NCBI GenBank assembly: GCA_964475135.1
Contig: CAYYWL010000003.1
Span: 12,414 to 76,413 of the forward strand
Direction: 5' to 3'
Length of the DNA: 64,000 nt
DNA from: TMED14 sp964475135
GTDB lineage: Bacteria > Bacteroidota > Bacteroidia > Flavobacteriales > Schleiferiaceae
Shown one piece after another: positions 10,101 through 17,742 of this stretch. Position 1 is the first letter of the stretch; every line of letters starts with the position of its first letter. Position numbers and translations under genes: made by a program. The notes under the pieces are model-generated. The model did not search any database. It saw only the letters and a program-made list of their open reading frames with translations, and had not been told where the DNA came from.

Positions 10101-11006
10101 CAGAACCTCACCCCCACCAACACGTACCAATGGACTGTGACGAATTCGAGCGGAACCGTGGTTGCCTCACCGAATTCAGGTTCGACCACCGTGCCCATTG
10201 CCATGCAAGGCACCTACACCGTGCGGCTGATCGTGACCAACTTCTGCGGCAATGGCGACACAGTGCAAACCACCGTCAACGTGTGCGGTCCGTTGAGTGG
10301 CGGATTCTCGTACGGAGTCAATGGCAATACCGTTACGTTTACGAGCTTAGCCAACAATGCGACCGGTGTGGTGTGGACGTTTGGCGACGGCGGACAGAGT
10401 TCCGCCACCAATCCCGTGCATAGTTACGCCGTTTCTGGACCCTACACCGTGACCATGAAGGCCTACAACATTTGTGGCGATACCGTGACCTCGTCTCAGG
10501 TGGTGGTTACGTGCTCGAACCCGACGGCCGAGTGGGTTGCCAACGTCCTGTCTTCAAACGGAGCCGGAATGCGCGTGCAGTTCGAAGCCGGCCCGTGGTG
10601 CAGCCCCGACGTGGTCGGCTACCAGTGGTTATTTGGCGACGGAACTCAGGGTTTTGGGGCCAATCCCATTAAGACCTACGGGGTTCCGGGGCTGTTCTAC
10701 AATGTTTCGCTCATCGCGTCCAACGACTGCGGCGGAAAGGATACACTGACCAAATCCCTGCGCACGGTCGGTTTGGATGAAGCGTCGGTCAGTGCCCTGT
10801 GGTACCCGAATCCCGCGGCCTCAGGTCAGTGGATTTCGAGTCCTACGGACGCTGAAGTAGCCGTATACACTCTCACTGGCCAGCGTTTGGCGTGGCCGCA
10901 GCGGGAGGAATCGGGCCGTATACTGGTTCAGGTTCCGGAATACTGCCCCGCCGGGGTGTACGTCCTGTGGCAGGGCGGACAGGCGGTGCGGCTAACGGTG
11001 CAGTAA
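7191..11006 (+). CDS. Giant secreted FnIII/MAM-like/PKD protein with T9SS sorting domain
   Basis: About 1271 residues. After a signal peptide (MRNFLLLALGLLLTTSKLNA) come three tandem pairs of a fibronectin-III-like domain (ending near YVRDSCANGQ, YVRDSCGPTS, YVKDSCGPTS) and a MAM/lectin-like jelly roll (each with an FWYH- or FHSH-type core strand and an AIDDIF/AFDDLD/AIDEFG end), then a fourth FnIII-like domain and three PKD-like domains (WTFGDGG and WLFGDGT motifs). The C-terminal 70 residues are a por secretion sorting domain (YPNPAASGQW ... GVYVLWQGG). The start is ATG 7191 or 7197 rather than the upstream TTG at 7179, because a GATTTTTG -7-like element covers 7174-7181. It is probably exported by T9SS and surface-bound or released, as an adhesin or carbohydrate-binding protein. 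Confidence 0.85.
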   Translation: MIMRNFLLLALGLLLTTSKLNACSTPTALSLVTRTNTTITLSVTAGNPFHQIEYGPLGFTPGSGTLTPWYTSLTRVITGLSGSTGYDFYVRDSCANGQKSAWTSYYGYSTECTSPATIPWFENFDHSDFKTRNNTNLPTGQTPCGWNRVPIQGYAWVTGPPFQSFTFSGPASDHSGRSKYMLTDRFGAVTGGNNTAILRTPQINLSGASQPSISFWYHMWGSQIDSLIVEASQIGSSNWVRLGSIPANSTHFSSQTSPWRQQTYPLTTFAGQTVNIRFIGKGTTTFPTLGRIAIDDIFIGQSSGCIPPSNFVNTGVQANSAAFSLVLGSSTHHQISYGAPSTAAGSGSIHRFSGTSTTINGLTANTTYQAYVRDSCGPTSFSAWVGPITFTTACNAFNAPWSENFDNSSWVAPAFNQPGTWPNCWSRSTLTGLTMLVGPPPFNTAQTGPSDDHSPGSAGKYIFMDAIGFASSNTSTQFFTPLINLTPLNVPELTFWYHAFGNQIAGAKVHVINSAGVATQVWSSIGQQQTAETDPWQEVIVSLAAYANQTIQLRFTGEATGANAFFCQLAFDDLDVHETPTCPKPTGFTALSSNSNSMNLSWSGGVSPWVVKYGPSGFNPSTSGTRVVASSNPFLLTGLIPNTTYDIYVKDSCGPTSVSQWSTGVTATTACLAANAPFTESFNSSQWVVGVWPNLAGSINSCWSRSPGSQTTDFYWAVGQGPMQSGTSGPNQGVNGGKYMYTAGFGSNGGGIALLTSPWINTSPVTVPMLRFHSHLLGTLIDELQVFADTGTGWNSVLVVQPGAQTSAASPWTLHEVQLPAYAGTTVRFRFRGAKDNTINGWAELAIDEFGVVAAPVPICTAPTGITAAGISVTGANINFTPGGGVTRIAYGLAGYVPTNATSAANGIASPYPITGLTANTTYNVYLKDSCANGLASTWVGPLTFTTQPCPAISANFTSAVVGMNVILSAQNLTPTNTYQWTVTNSSGTVVASPNSGSTTVPIAMQGTYTVRLIVTNFCGNGDTVQTTVNVCGPLSGGFSYGVNGNTVTFTSLANNATGVVWTFGDGGQSSATNPVHSYAVSGPYTVTMKAYNICGDTVTSSQVVVTCSNPTAEWVANVLSSNGAGMRVQFEAGPWCSPDVVGYQWLFGDGTQGFGANPIKTYGVPGLFYNVSLIASNDCGGKDTLTKSLRTVGLDEASVSALWYPNPAASGQWISSPTDAEVAVYTLTGQRLAWPQREESGRILVQVPEYCPAGVYVLWQGGQAVRLTVQ

Positions 11007-11064
11007 CAGAATTGTAACCGTTTGATAGCGTTTGTACCTCGCGGGGTAAACTGCGGTTAATATA

Positions 11065-11100
11065 CTAGGCTGATTTTTGAGGATCCTCAAAATCACCTAG
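11065..11100. promoter_or_regulatory. Near-perfect palindrome 2 bp before a TonB receptor start
   Basis: The arms run CTAGG, TGATTTT, GAGGA and back (TCCTCAAAATCA, CCTAG), 36 bp with single-base bulges. The left arm contains GATTTTTG, a -7-like element, and the right arm ends 2 bp before the ATG at 11103. It could be an operator over the promoter or a hairpin in the leader. It is not followed by a T-run, so a terminator for the upstream gene is less likely. Confidence 0.55.
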
Positions 11101-11102
11101 TT

Positions 11103-13814
11103 ATGAAAAAAATTATCGCACTTTTTGCACTGACCTTGAGCAGCTTGGCTGCCATGGCTCAAAGCAGCATCAGCGGCCAAGCGGTCGATGAGGCGAACAT
11201 TGCCCTTCCGGGTGCAGTGATCACCTTGGACGGCAGCCGCTCGACCACTACAGACTTGAATGGTCGCTTCTCCTTTACCGGAGTTTCGGCCGACAAGCAC
11301 GTGGTGAAACTCGTGTACGCGAGCTACGTGTCGGTTGAAGCCGCAGTGAATACCACAAACGGCAACCAGTTTGTGGTACTTAAGACGAAGCCTGGAACGA
11401 CCGAACTCGGCGAAATCGAAGTTGTAGGATCGCTCCTTCAGGGTCAGGCCAAAGCCTTGAACCGCCAAAAGAGCAACATCAACGCATCGAATGTGGTGTC
11501 TTCGGACCAGGTCGGACGTTTTCCGGACGACAACATCGGTGACGCCGCGAAGCGTATCCCTGGTATCACGATGCAGAACGACCAAGGCGAGGCCCGCAAC
11601 ATTATTATCCGCGGATTGGCTCCCCAGCTGAACTCGGTGACCATCAATGGCGAGCGTATTCCGTCTGCCGAAGGCGACAACCGGAACGTGCAGATGGACT
11701 TGATTGCAGCAGACATGATTCAAACAATTGAAGTGTCTAAAGCACTTACCCCTGATATGGACGCCGACGCAATTGGCGGTTCGGTGAACTTGGTTACCCG
11801 CGCAGCCCCCGCAGGTCAGCGTATTGTGGTGACGGGCGGAGCCTTGTACAACGCGCTTACTCAAGCGGTCACACCAAACGGATCATTCACCTACGCCAAT
11901 CGCTTTGCCAAAGAAAAGTTGGGTGTGGTAGTTAGTGCCTCGAGCAAGGACCATGTATTTGGTTCGGATAACGCGGAGTTCGAGTGGGACTTCGAAGACG
12001 TCAACAACCCTTATGTCTTTAATTACGAAGTGCGCCAGTACGACGTGCGCCGCCTTCGTCAGAATCTGTCGGCCAACCTCGACTTCCGCTTGGCCCCAGG
12101 CCATACCATTTTTGTTCAGTCGATGTACAGCAACCGCAAGGACTGGGAAAACCGCTACCGCATTCGCATGCAGACTGAACGTGAAGACGACGGAAGCTAT
12201 TCCGCCCAGATCCGAATGCAAACTAAGGGTGGTGCAGCCGACGTAGACAATGCCCGCCTCGAGAACCAGACGATGTACAGTACCGCATTGCGCGGTGAGC
12301 ACCTCTTTGGCAAGTTCCGAACCGACTGGAGCCTGAGCCGTTCGTTTGCGAACGAGCTTCGCCCGAATGAGCGCTACATTCAGTACCGCGTGCGTGGTGC
12401 CGAGGTCATCATGGACCTTAGCGATACTCGCAGACCGTTCATGAGTCCAGTGAGCAAAGGCCTGGATTTGGCAGATTACGGGCTGCACGAACTCACCGAA
12501 CAGCAGCAAAACACGTACGACCTTGACCACAATGCTCGCTTGGACTTCACCCTCCCCGTCGGCAAAGGCAATTTGAAGTTTGGTGCGCGCTACCGCCGCA
12601 AAGACAAGTTCCGCGAGATTGAATTCAAAGAGTACGAATTCTTAGGCGACGGGCCAGATTTTGCAGACGGAAACGTCAAATGGTCGGCCAGCCGCGCAGA
12701 CAACTACATGCCAGGAAACTACTTCAACTATGCGGCTTCAAAAAGCTTTATGTCTGCTTCGTACTTGGGTGGCTTGGACTTGACCAACGAAGCTCTTTTT
12801 GAAGGCTCTGACATTCCAGAAGAGTATGCGGCGGCCAACTACGATGCCGACGAAACAGTGACCGGAGCCTACGCTATGTACAGTGCCACTGCAGGCAAAC
12901 TAGAGTACACCGCGGGTGTACGCGTTGAAAACACTGTAAATGTGTACCGCGGAAACGCCTACGACATTGACGAAGAAACCTCAACGCCTACTTCAGGAGA
13001 AGGCAACTACACCAACCTGCTTCCTAGCGTGCTTTTGAAGTACAACGTGAACAGCCGAAGCCTGATTCGCGGTTCGGTTACGTCCACTTTGGCACGCCCT
13101 AACTACTACGACTTGGTTCCGTACATCTCGTTCTCGCGCGACGACCTCGAGGCAGAATTCGGAAACCCCGAGCTCAAGGCAGCTACGGCGACGAACGTGG
13201 ATCTGAGCTACGAAAACTACCTTCCGAATGTAGGATTGATCAGCGCCGGTGTATTCTACAAGCGCATCAACAACTTCATTTACACGGAATCCATCAACGA
13301 TTTCGAATACAAGGGAACAACGTACGACGCGCAAACGCCTAGAAACGGCGAGGTTGCAAACGTTCAAGGATTGGAGCTCGCCTTTCAACGCACCCTGGGC
13401 AAGTCTGGATTTGCCAAGAACCTGAACCTCTACACGAACGCCACCTTTACGGCTTCTCAGACCACTGGGGTTCGCGACGGTGAGAACATCGCGCTGACCG
13501 GAACAGCACCAATCATGCTCAACGCTTCACTTGCCTACGACGCCAAGAAGTTCACGGCCCGCGTAAGCTTCAACCACGCCCAAGGCTATGTCGATGAGTA
13601 CGGCGGCGACGCATACTCTGACCGCTTCTACGGCGACCAGAGCTTTGTGGACGTCAACGCATACTACGCGCTGACGCCGAAGTTGCGCGTATTCATTGAC
13701 CTGAATAACTTGACGAACCAGCCACTGCGCTACTACCAGTTCCAAGAGCAGTACACGATGCAGATGGAGTACTACGGGTTCCGCGCCAAATTGGGCGTGA
13801 AGCTCGACCTCTAA
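11103..13814 (+). CDS. TonB-dependent receptor with N-terminal carboxypeptidase-like domain
   Basis: 903-residue outer-membrane receptor. It has a signal peptide (MKKIIALFALTLSSLAAMAQ), a carboxypeptidase-regulatory-like beta-sandwich (about 21-100), then a plug with FPDDNIGDAAKRIPGI, RNIIIRGLAPQLNSV and DADAIGGSVNLVTR, which places it with the TonB-Xanth-Caul type receptors. The barrel ends in GFRAKLGVKLDL. The substrate is unknown. The next genes encode a propeller-like exported protein and an acid-phosphatase-like lipoprotein, so a phosphorylated organic substrate is possible but only inferred. A palindrome at 11065-11100 abuts the start and a terminator lies at 13837-13866. Confidence 0.92.
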   Translation: MKKIIALFALTLSSLAAMAQSSISGQAVDEANIALPGAVITLDGSRSTTTDLNGRFSFTGVSADKHVVKLVYASYVSVEAAVNTTNGNQFVVLKTKPGTTELGEIEVVGSLLQGQAKALNRQKSNINASNVVSSDQVGRFPDDNIGDAAKRIPGITMQNDQGEARNIIIRGLAPQLNSVTINGERIPSAEGDNRNVQMDLIAADMIQTIEVSKALTPDMDADAIGGSVNLVTRAAPAGQRIVVTGGALYNALTQAVTPNGSFTYANRFAKEKLGVVVSASSKDHVFGSDNAEFEWDFEDVNNPYVFNYEVRQYDVRRLRQNLSANLDFRLAPGHTIFVQSMYSNRKDWENRYRIRMQTEREDDGSYSAQIRMQTKGGAADVDNARLENQTMYSTALRGEHLFGKFRTDWSLSRSFANELRPNERYIQYRVRGAEVIMDLSDTRRPFMSPVSKGLDLADYGLHELTEQQQNTYDLDHNARLDFTLPVGKGNLKFGARYRRKDKFREIEFKEYEFLGDGPDFADGNVKWSASRADNYMPGNYFNYAASKSFMSASYLGGLDLTNEALFEGSDIPEEYAAANYDADETVTGAYAMYSATAGKLEYTAGVRVENTVNVYRGNAYDIDEETSTPTSGEGNYTNLLPSVLLKYNVNSRSLIRGSVTSTLARPNYYDLVPYISFSRDDLEAEFGNPELKAATATNVDLSYENYLPNVGLISAGVFYKRINNFIYTESINDFEYKGTTYDAQTPRNGEVANVQGLELAFQRTLGKSGFAKNLNLYTNATFTASQTTGVRDGENIALTGTAPIMLNASLAYDAKKFTARVSFNHAQGYVDEYGGDAYSDRFYGDQSFVDVNAYYALTPKLRVFIDLNNLTNQPLRYYQFQEQYTMQMEYYGFRAKLGVKLDL

Positions 13815-13836
13815 GCCGATTAAGAGATTGTTAAGG

Positions 13837-13866
13837 CCCCGCCGGCGCATACCGGCGGGGTTTTTT
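13837..13866 (+). terminator. Intrinsic terminator after the 11103-13814 receptor gene
   Basis: A 9-bp GC stem (CCCCGCCGG and its complement, loop CGCATA) followed by six Ts. The T-run overlaps the stop codon of the convergent gene at 13865. Confidence 0.9.
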
Positions 13867-14815
13867 AATTCCGCACGTAGCGGTGCACTTGGGGCGAACC
13901 ACCTCCGGCTTTCTCGCTGAGAAGCACATAGGTTCCGTCCGTGAGCCATGCAAAAATCTCGCCCTGGGCCTCTTGCTCAGTGTACGGGAGCCGCGTCGGA
14001 ACTCGCTGCAGCACGTCGCAGGCCGCCTCAGTGGGCCACGCATCCCAATAATAGAGCCGGCCGTAGCTACGCACCACGATCGGCGATCGTCCGTTGGGCA
14101 GCTGCAGGCGGTCCGCTGCGGTCGTCATGAATAAGGGCAGGTCACCGAGGTACTTCGCGGTATCTCCGCCCAACGTCGGCTCAGCTGGAAGCACATAGAG
14201 CCGGTTTCGCATGTCGCGCTTCGATACCAGGTAGATTCGGCCGTCAGGGTCGGCAAACATCGCCTCGGCGTCACGCGGACCGTCAGCATAGATATAGGTC
14301 CACACCTTGGACGTCGTCGGTTGGTGGCTTTGCACGGCGGAACCTGCGGTATCGATTCCCGTCGGCTCAGGGAGCGCATAAATCCGGCGCATCGGGCGAA
14401 GGCCGTCGTTGTCGCCGATTTCACCGATTCCCAACCACCGCTGACCGCTGGCATCGGTCCAATGGGCTAGGTCCTCCCAGTCTTCGTTGGTCCAGCCCGT
14501 AGCGAGCTGCACCCGGCTCATCACCCGACCGTTGCGCACGTCCACGAGGTAGAGCATGGGGCCGGCTCCGCCGTCCTCAATCACCCAGATCGCGTGCGGA
14601 GCCCACGAGCAGTGCACCGCCCCAGACGCCTCGTCCAGCGCCACAAACCCAGTGCTCAAGCGCGGAACCGTATCAAAGCCCGGTTGCACCGCCAGCGACG
14701 TGACGTCGTAGTTCACAGAAAAGGGAACGTAGGGTTCGGGCTGGGGCTCGCGGCAGGACTGGGCGGCAGCCATCGCGGGAAGTAGGGTCCAGAGGACAAG
14801 GTTGGTTGGGCGCAT
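13865..14815 (-). CDS. Exported beta-propeller-like protein of unknown function
   Basis: 316 residues with an N-terminal export signal (MRPTNLVLWTLLPAMAAA, with AQSC possibly a weak lipobox). The body has repeating beta-strand blades: WVIEDGGAGPMLYLVD, GIGEIGDNDGLRPMRRIYAL, DAEAMFADPDGRIYLVSKRD and WLTDGTYVLLSE. The pattern resembles SdiA-regulated or phytase-like propellers, but I cannot assign an activity. The start is set at 14815 because a perfect TAGGTTTG -7 element ends 3 nt upstream. The longer form (TTG at 14821) would begin inside that element. Divergent from the metallophosphoesterase gene at 14880. Confidence 0.65.
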   Translation of the reverse strand: MRPTNLVLWTLLPAMAAAQSCREPQPEPYVPFSVNYDVTSLAVQPGFDTVPRLSTGFVALDEASGAVHCSWAPHAIWVIEDGGAGPMLYLVDVRNGRVMSRVQLATGWTNEDWEDLAHWTDASGQRWLGIGEIGDNDGLRPMRRIYALPEPTGIDTAGSAVQSHQPTTSKVWTYIYADGPRDAEAMFADPDGRIYLVSKRDMRNRLYVLPAEPTLGGDTAKYLGDLPLFMTTAADRLQLPNGRSPIVVRSYGRLYYWDAWPTEAACDVLQRVPTRLPYTEQEAQGEIFAWLTDGTYVLLSEKAGGGSPQVHRYVRN

Positions 14816-14818
14816 GCA

Positions 14819-14826
14819 CAAACCTA
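14819..14826 (-). promoter_or_regulatory. -7 promoter element (TAGGTTTG)
   Basis: Perfect TAnnTTTG on the minus strand, with only TGC between it and the ATG at 14815, which implies a leaderless or nearly leaderless mRNA. Confidence 0.55.
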
Positions 14827-14868
14827 CAAACTTGATGTTTTGGTAACGTTAGGCCATGGACCCGAGTC

Positions 14869-14876
14869 TACCTTTA
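14869..14876 (+). promoter_or_regulatory. -7-like element (TACCTTTA) for the metallophosphoesterase
   Basis: One mismatch from TAnnTTTG, ending 3 nt before ATG 14880. It argues against the upstream ATG at 14856. Confidence 0.45.
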
Positions 14877-14879
14877 AGT

Positions 14880-15881
14880 ATGATCTACCGCACCAGCCTT
14901 TTCGGTCTTGCCCTCGCGGCCCTCGCGAGCTGCCAACCTTCAGCGGAACCGGCCACCTCTGCCCCAGTGGCCTATCCCGCACGCAGCGAAGCCCCCATTT
15001 TTCGGAGCCTCATTTTTGGCGACTGGGGACGCATGGGCATTGACCCGCAAATGCAGACTTCCCAAGAAATGGCTGAGTACGCACGCGAATTTCCGCTTGA
15101 CTTTATCGTGAGTGTGGGCGACAACTTCTACGACAACGGCGTCACCGGGGTCGACGACCTCCACTGGACCCATTCGTTTGAAAAGGTGTACCGCGACTCA
15201 AGCTTATTTGCACCGTGGTATGTGATTTTGGGCAACCACGACTACCGCGGAAGCATCGAGGCCCAAATGAACTACCGCTCGCCGAATTCCGACCGCTGGA
15301 AGATGCCCGCCAAAAACTACGTAAAGACCTGGATCCGAGACGGCGTTAAGCTAGCAATGGTGTTCATTGACACTTCGCCGACCGAGGACCAGTACTACAG
15401 CGAAGAGAAGTACCGCCGCGTCTGGCAAGAGGATTCGGCGGCGCAAAAGGCATGGTTCCGCGCCGTAATGGATACGTTGAAGGCCAATTACCGCGTCGTG
15501 GTGGGCCACCACCCCCTTTATTCGGGCGGAAAGCGCATGGGCGCCAAAACGCAAAGCCACCTCGACCACTGGGGGCCGCTTTTTGCCAAGTACCAGGTTC
15601 GCACGTACTTGTGCGGCCACGAGCACGACCTGCAGCACATTCAGGCCACACTTACGGGGGGGCACTCGCTGGACCACGTGGTGACCGGCGCCGGAAGCGA
15701 AGTCCGTGAAACCGGTGAAATTCAGCACGGTGCTTACGAGGGCGATCAGGCCCAAACAATTTTTTCATTAGCTGCCAACGGATTTATGACTTTGGACGTG
15801 CACCGCGACGCCGCGGTCGCTACCTTGTGGTCCGGTGGACAGCCCGTACACCAATTCACTATTAAACCCGACAACCTATGA
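14880..15881 (+). CDS. Acid-phosphatase-like metallophosphoesterase lipoprotein
   Basis: 333 residues. The signal peptide MIYRTSLFGLALAALASC ends in a lipobox Cys, so it is probably a lipoprotein. The calcineurin-like fold shows all five metal-site blocks in the order of purple/tartrate-resistant acid phosphatases: GDWG, GDNFYDNG, GNHDYRG, VVGHHPLYSGG and GHEHDLQH. It probably hydrolyses phosphomonoesters at the cell surface or in the periplasm. The start at 14880 is chosen because the lipobox follows at the right distance and a -7-like element ends just upstream. The stop overlaps the ATG of the next gene (ATGA). Confidence 0.88.
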   Translation: MIYRTSLFGLALAALASCQPSAEPATSAPVAYPARSEAPIFRSLIFGDWGRMGIDPQMQTSQEMAEYAREFPLDFIVSVGDNFYDNGVTGVDDLHWTHSFEKVYRDSSLFAPWYVILGNHDYRGSIEAQMNYRSPNSDRWKMPAKNYVKTWIRDGVKLAMVFIDTSPTEDQYYSEEKYRRVWQEDSAAQKAWFRAVMDTLKANYRVVVGHHPLYSGGKRMGAKTQSHLDHWGPLFAKYQVRTYLCGHEHDLQHIQATLTGGHSLDHVVTGAGSEVRETGEIQHGAYEGDQAQTIFSLAANGFMTLDVHRDAAVATLWSGGQPVHQFTIKPDNL

Positions 15882-16180
15882 GCCAGCCTACTGCCCAGCA
15901 GATTCTCGACACCCTTTGCGATGCCTACGGCACCACGTTGGCCGAAGTCATGTCGAACCTCGATGCCGAATCAGATATTCCGGCCGACGTTCAAGCCGCC
16001 GAAGAAGTTATGAAGATGGTCTTCAGCGGAATCATCAACGAAGCGTTTGACGAGGGCCGCGCCCGCACCGTCGAAATGGAAAAAGACGACCAATTCGGCA
16101 TTTTGATCGACGAAGACTTTCTCGAAGAGATCGGCTTTGAGCTCGATTTTGACGAAGTCGACGAGGACGAAGAAGAATAA
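15878..16180 (+). CDS. Small very acidic protein of unknown function
   Basis: 100 residues, no signal peptide, a helical N-terminal part (TAQQILDTLCDAYGTTLAEV) and an Asp/Glu-rich second half ending DEVDEDEEE. It overlaps the stop of the metallophosphoesterase gene by 4 bp (ATGA), so it is translationally coupled to it. I recognise no family. The composition suggests a soluble cytoplasmic protein. Confidence 0.6.
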   Translation: MSQPTAQQILDTLCDAYGTTLAEVMSNLDAESDIPADVQAAEEVMKMVFSGIINEAFDEGRARTVEMEKDDQFGILIDEDFLEEIGFELDFDEVDEDEEE

Positions 16181-16199
16181 CCCAAATTTTACCTCCACC

Positions 16200-16326
16200 T
16201 AAGTTTGCGGCACGTCCTTTGCTGACAGAGGCTCGGAACCGCTTCTCGCTCTGCGTTTCGTAGTGTGTTAAGGTGTTAAGGTATACTGGTTCCCCTAGAA
16301 GCCCGCAGTAATGCGGGCTTTTTTGG
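16200..16326 (+). ncRNA. Candidate small RNA (promoter element to terminator, about 110 nt)
   Basis: A perfect TAAGTTTG -7 element at 16200-16207 is followed, with no usable ORF, by about 90 nt holding a CAGAG...CTCTG hairpin (16226-16253) and a duplicated GTGTTAAG (about 16265-16280). It ends at a strong terminator (16299-16326). No TTG is seen at the right distance upstream. It does not show the conserved cores of SRP RNA, tmRNA or RNase P. Alternatively this is only the 3' trailer of the 15878 gene. Confidence 0.3.
16299..16326 (+). terminator. Intrinsic terminator
   Basis: A perfect 9-bp stem AAGCCCGCA with its complement, loop GTAA, then a run of Ts. An in-frame ATG at 16311 for the next gene lies in this hairpin and is therefore an unlikely start. 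Confidence 0.9.
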
Positions 16327-16337
16327 TACTTTTAAGA

Positions 16338-17690
16338 ATGCTTCGTTCAAAGACAGTGTTTTGGTTGGTGGCGGTGGTCGCAGTGGTGGTCACCTTTTGG
16401 CAGCAACCCTGGACGGTGCGGGGCGGCTACGTGCGCAACCAGGTCATTTCGTACGATGTGGCGGGCTACTATGCCTACCTCCCCATGGTGTTTATTGAGG
16501 GCGACGTGCGGCTCGAGAAGCCTTGGAAGTACGACATGATCCAGCTCGTCGGTGTGCACGAACACCCCGAATCGGGCGGACGCCACCTCAAGTTCACCAT
16601 GGGTATGGCCTTGCTCTACGCGCCGTTTTTTGCCGCTTCCCACGCGTACACCCTCGTCGTGAATCCCGCTGAGGCCCACGGGTTTTCGATCCCTTACCGA
16701 GTAGGTATCGCCCTGGCCGGCCTCTTCTACCCGCTTTTGGGCCTTTCCCTGCTTCGGCGGGTGCTGCGCCACTACGTTCCCGATGCGGCGATTGCGTGGA
16801 CGCTCGTCGCCCTCTTTTTGGGCACCAACCTCTTTTACTACGGAACCTACCGCGGGGCCATGAGCCACGGGGCCACCTTCATGCTCACCGCGGCGATGCT
16901 GTTTCACGCCGACCTCTGGCGCCGGCGCGAACAGGCCTGGCGGCTGCTGGTGCTCGGAGCCCTCACGGGCCTCATCGTACTGATCCGTCCTGTCAACGTC
17001 CTGATTCCGATTGCGGTGGCCGCAATGTTCACGCTCGACGGCCGCCTCCCCAAGGGACTGCTGACCGAAAAGCGCTTGGCCTGGGCCGTGGGTGTGGCTG
17101 TGGCTGTCGGAATTCCGCAAATGATCTACTGGAAGCTCAGTACCGGCCACTGGATCGTGTGGTCCTATGGCGCTGAGGGCTTTTTTTGGTCGGACCCCGC
17201 CTGGATCCAAGGCCTGTTCAGCTGGCGCAAAGGTTGGATGCTGTATACTCCGATGGCCGCGTTTATGATCTTCGGATTTTGGGGGCTGGCTCGCAAAAAG
17301 CCAACGTGGGGACTGGTGGTGGGACTCTACCTAATTGTTCATGCCTACGTCACGTTCTGCTGGTGGGCATGGTGGTACGGCGGAAGCTTCGGGTCTCGTC
17401 CCCTAATCGACGCCTACGCACTACTGGCGCTGCCGTTAGCCGTGTACTTCCAGCGGATGCTCGAGGAATCCCCTACTTGGCTCCGCCGGTTAAGTCTTGC
17501 GGGCGTGGTGGGGCTTGTGGGGCTCAACCTGGTTCAGACCTATCAGTACAACGCTGGGTTTATTCACCACGACAGCATGTCCCGAGAAGCCTACTTCGAA
17601 GTACTTCAAACGTTTGACTACCCCCACAAGGAGTCCCTCGACGCACCCGACTACGAGGCGGCCCTTGATGGCCGAACGGAGCGCTACTAA
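16338..17690 (+). CDS. Polytopic membrane protein, GT-C glycosyltransferase-like
   Basis: About 450 residues with roughly ten hydrophobic helices. The first cytoplasm-to-periplasm loop has VAGYYAYLPMVFIEGD, similar in style to the first loop of GT-C (ArnT/PMT-like) glycosyltransferases, where an acidic residue binds the lipid-linked donor. Other signs are the aromatic motifs WWAWWYGGSFGSRP and the C-terminal soluble segment. The family assignment is tentative. The start at ATG 16338 (MLRSKTVFW) is chosen because the upstream ATG lies inside a terminator and a TACTTTTA -7-like element ends 3 nt upstream. A bidirectional terminator follows. Confidence 0.7.
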   Translation: MLRSKTVFWLVAVVAVVVTFWQQPWTVRGGYVRNQVISYDVAGYYAYLPMVFIEGDVRLEKPWKYDMIQLVGVHEHPESGGRHLKFTMGMALLYAPFFAASHAYTLVVNPAEAHGFSIPYRVGIALAGLFYPLLGLSLLRRVLRHYVPDAAIAWTLVALFLGTNLFYYGTYRGAMSHGATFMLTAAMLFHADLWRRREQAWRLLVLGALTGLIVLIRPVNVLIPIAVAAMFTLDGRLPKGLLTEKRLAWAVGVAVAVGIPQMIYWKLSTGHWIVWSYGAEGFFWSDPAWIQGLFSWRKGWMLYTPMAAFMIFGFWGLARKKPTWGLVVGLYLIVHAYVTFCWWAWWYGGSFGSRPLIDAYALLALPLAVYFQRMLEESPTWLRRLSLAGVVGLVGLNLVQTYQYNAGFIHHDSMSREAYFEVLQTFDYPHKESLDAPDYEAALDGRTERY

Positions 17691-17694
17691 ATAA

Positions 17695-17726
17695 AAAGCC
17701 CGCCGAACGTATGCTCGGCGGGCTTT
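17695..17726. terminator. Bidirectional terminator between convergent genes
   Basis: A 12-bp perfect stem (AAAGCCCGCCGA and complement, 8-nt loop) with A-rich and T-rich ends. It serves the membrane protein gene (+) and the esterase gene (-). Confidence 0.9.
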
Positions 17727-17742
17727 AATCGGTCGACTCTGC

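Noticed and set aside
16311..16337. Upstream start of the membrane protein gene
   Set aside because: The ATG is part of an intrinsic terminator hairpin, and a -7-like element lies between it and ATG 16338.
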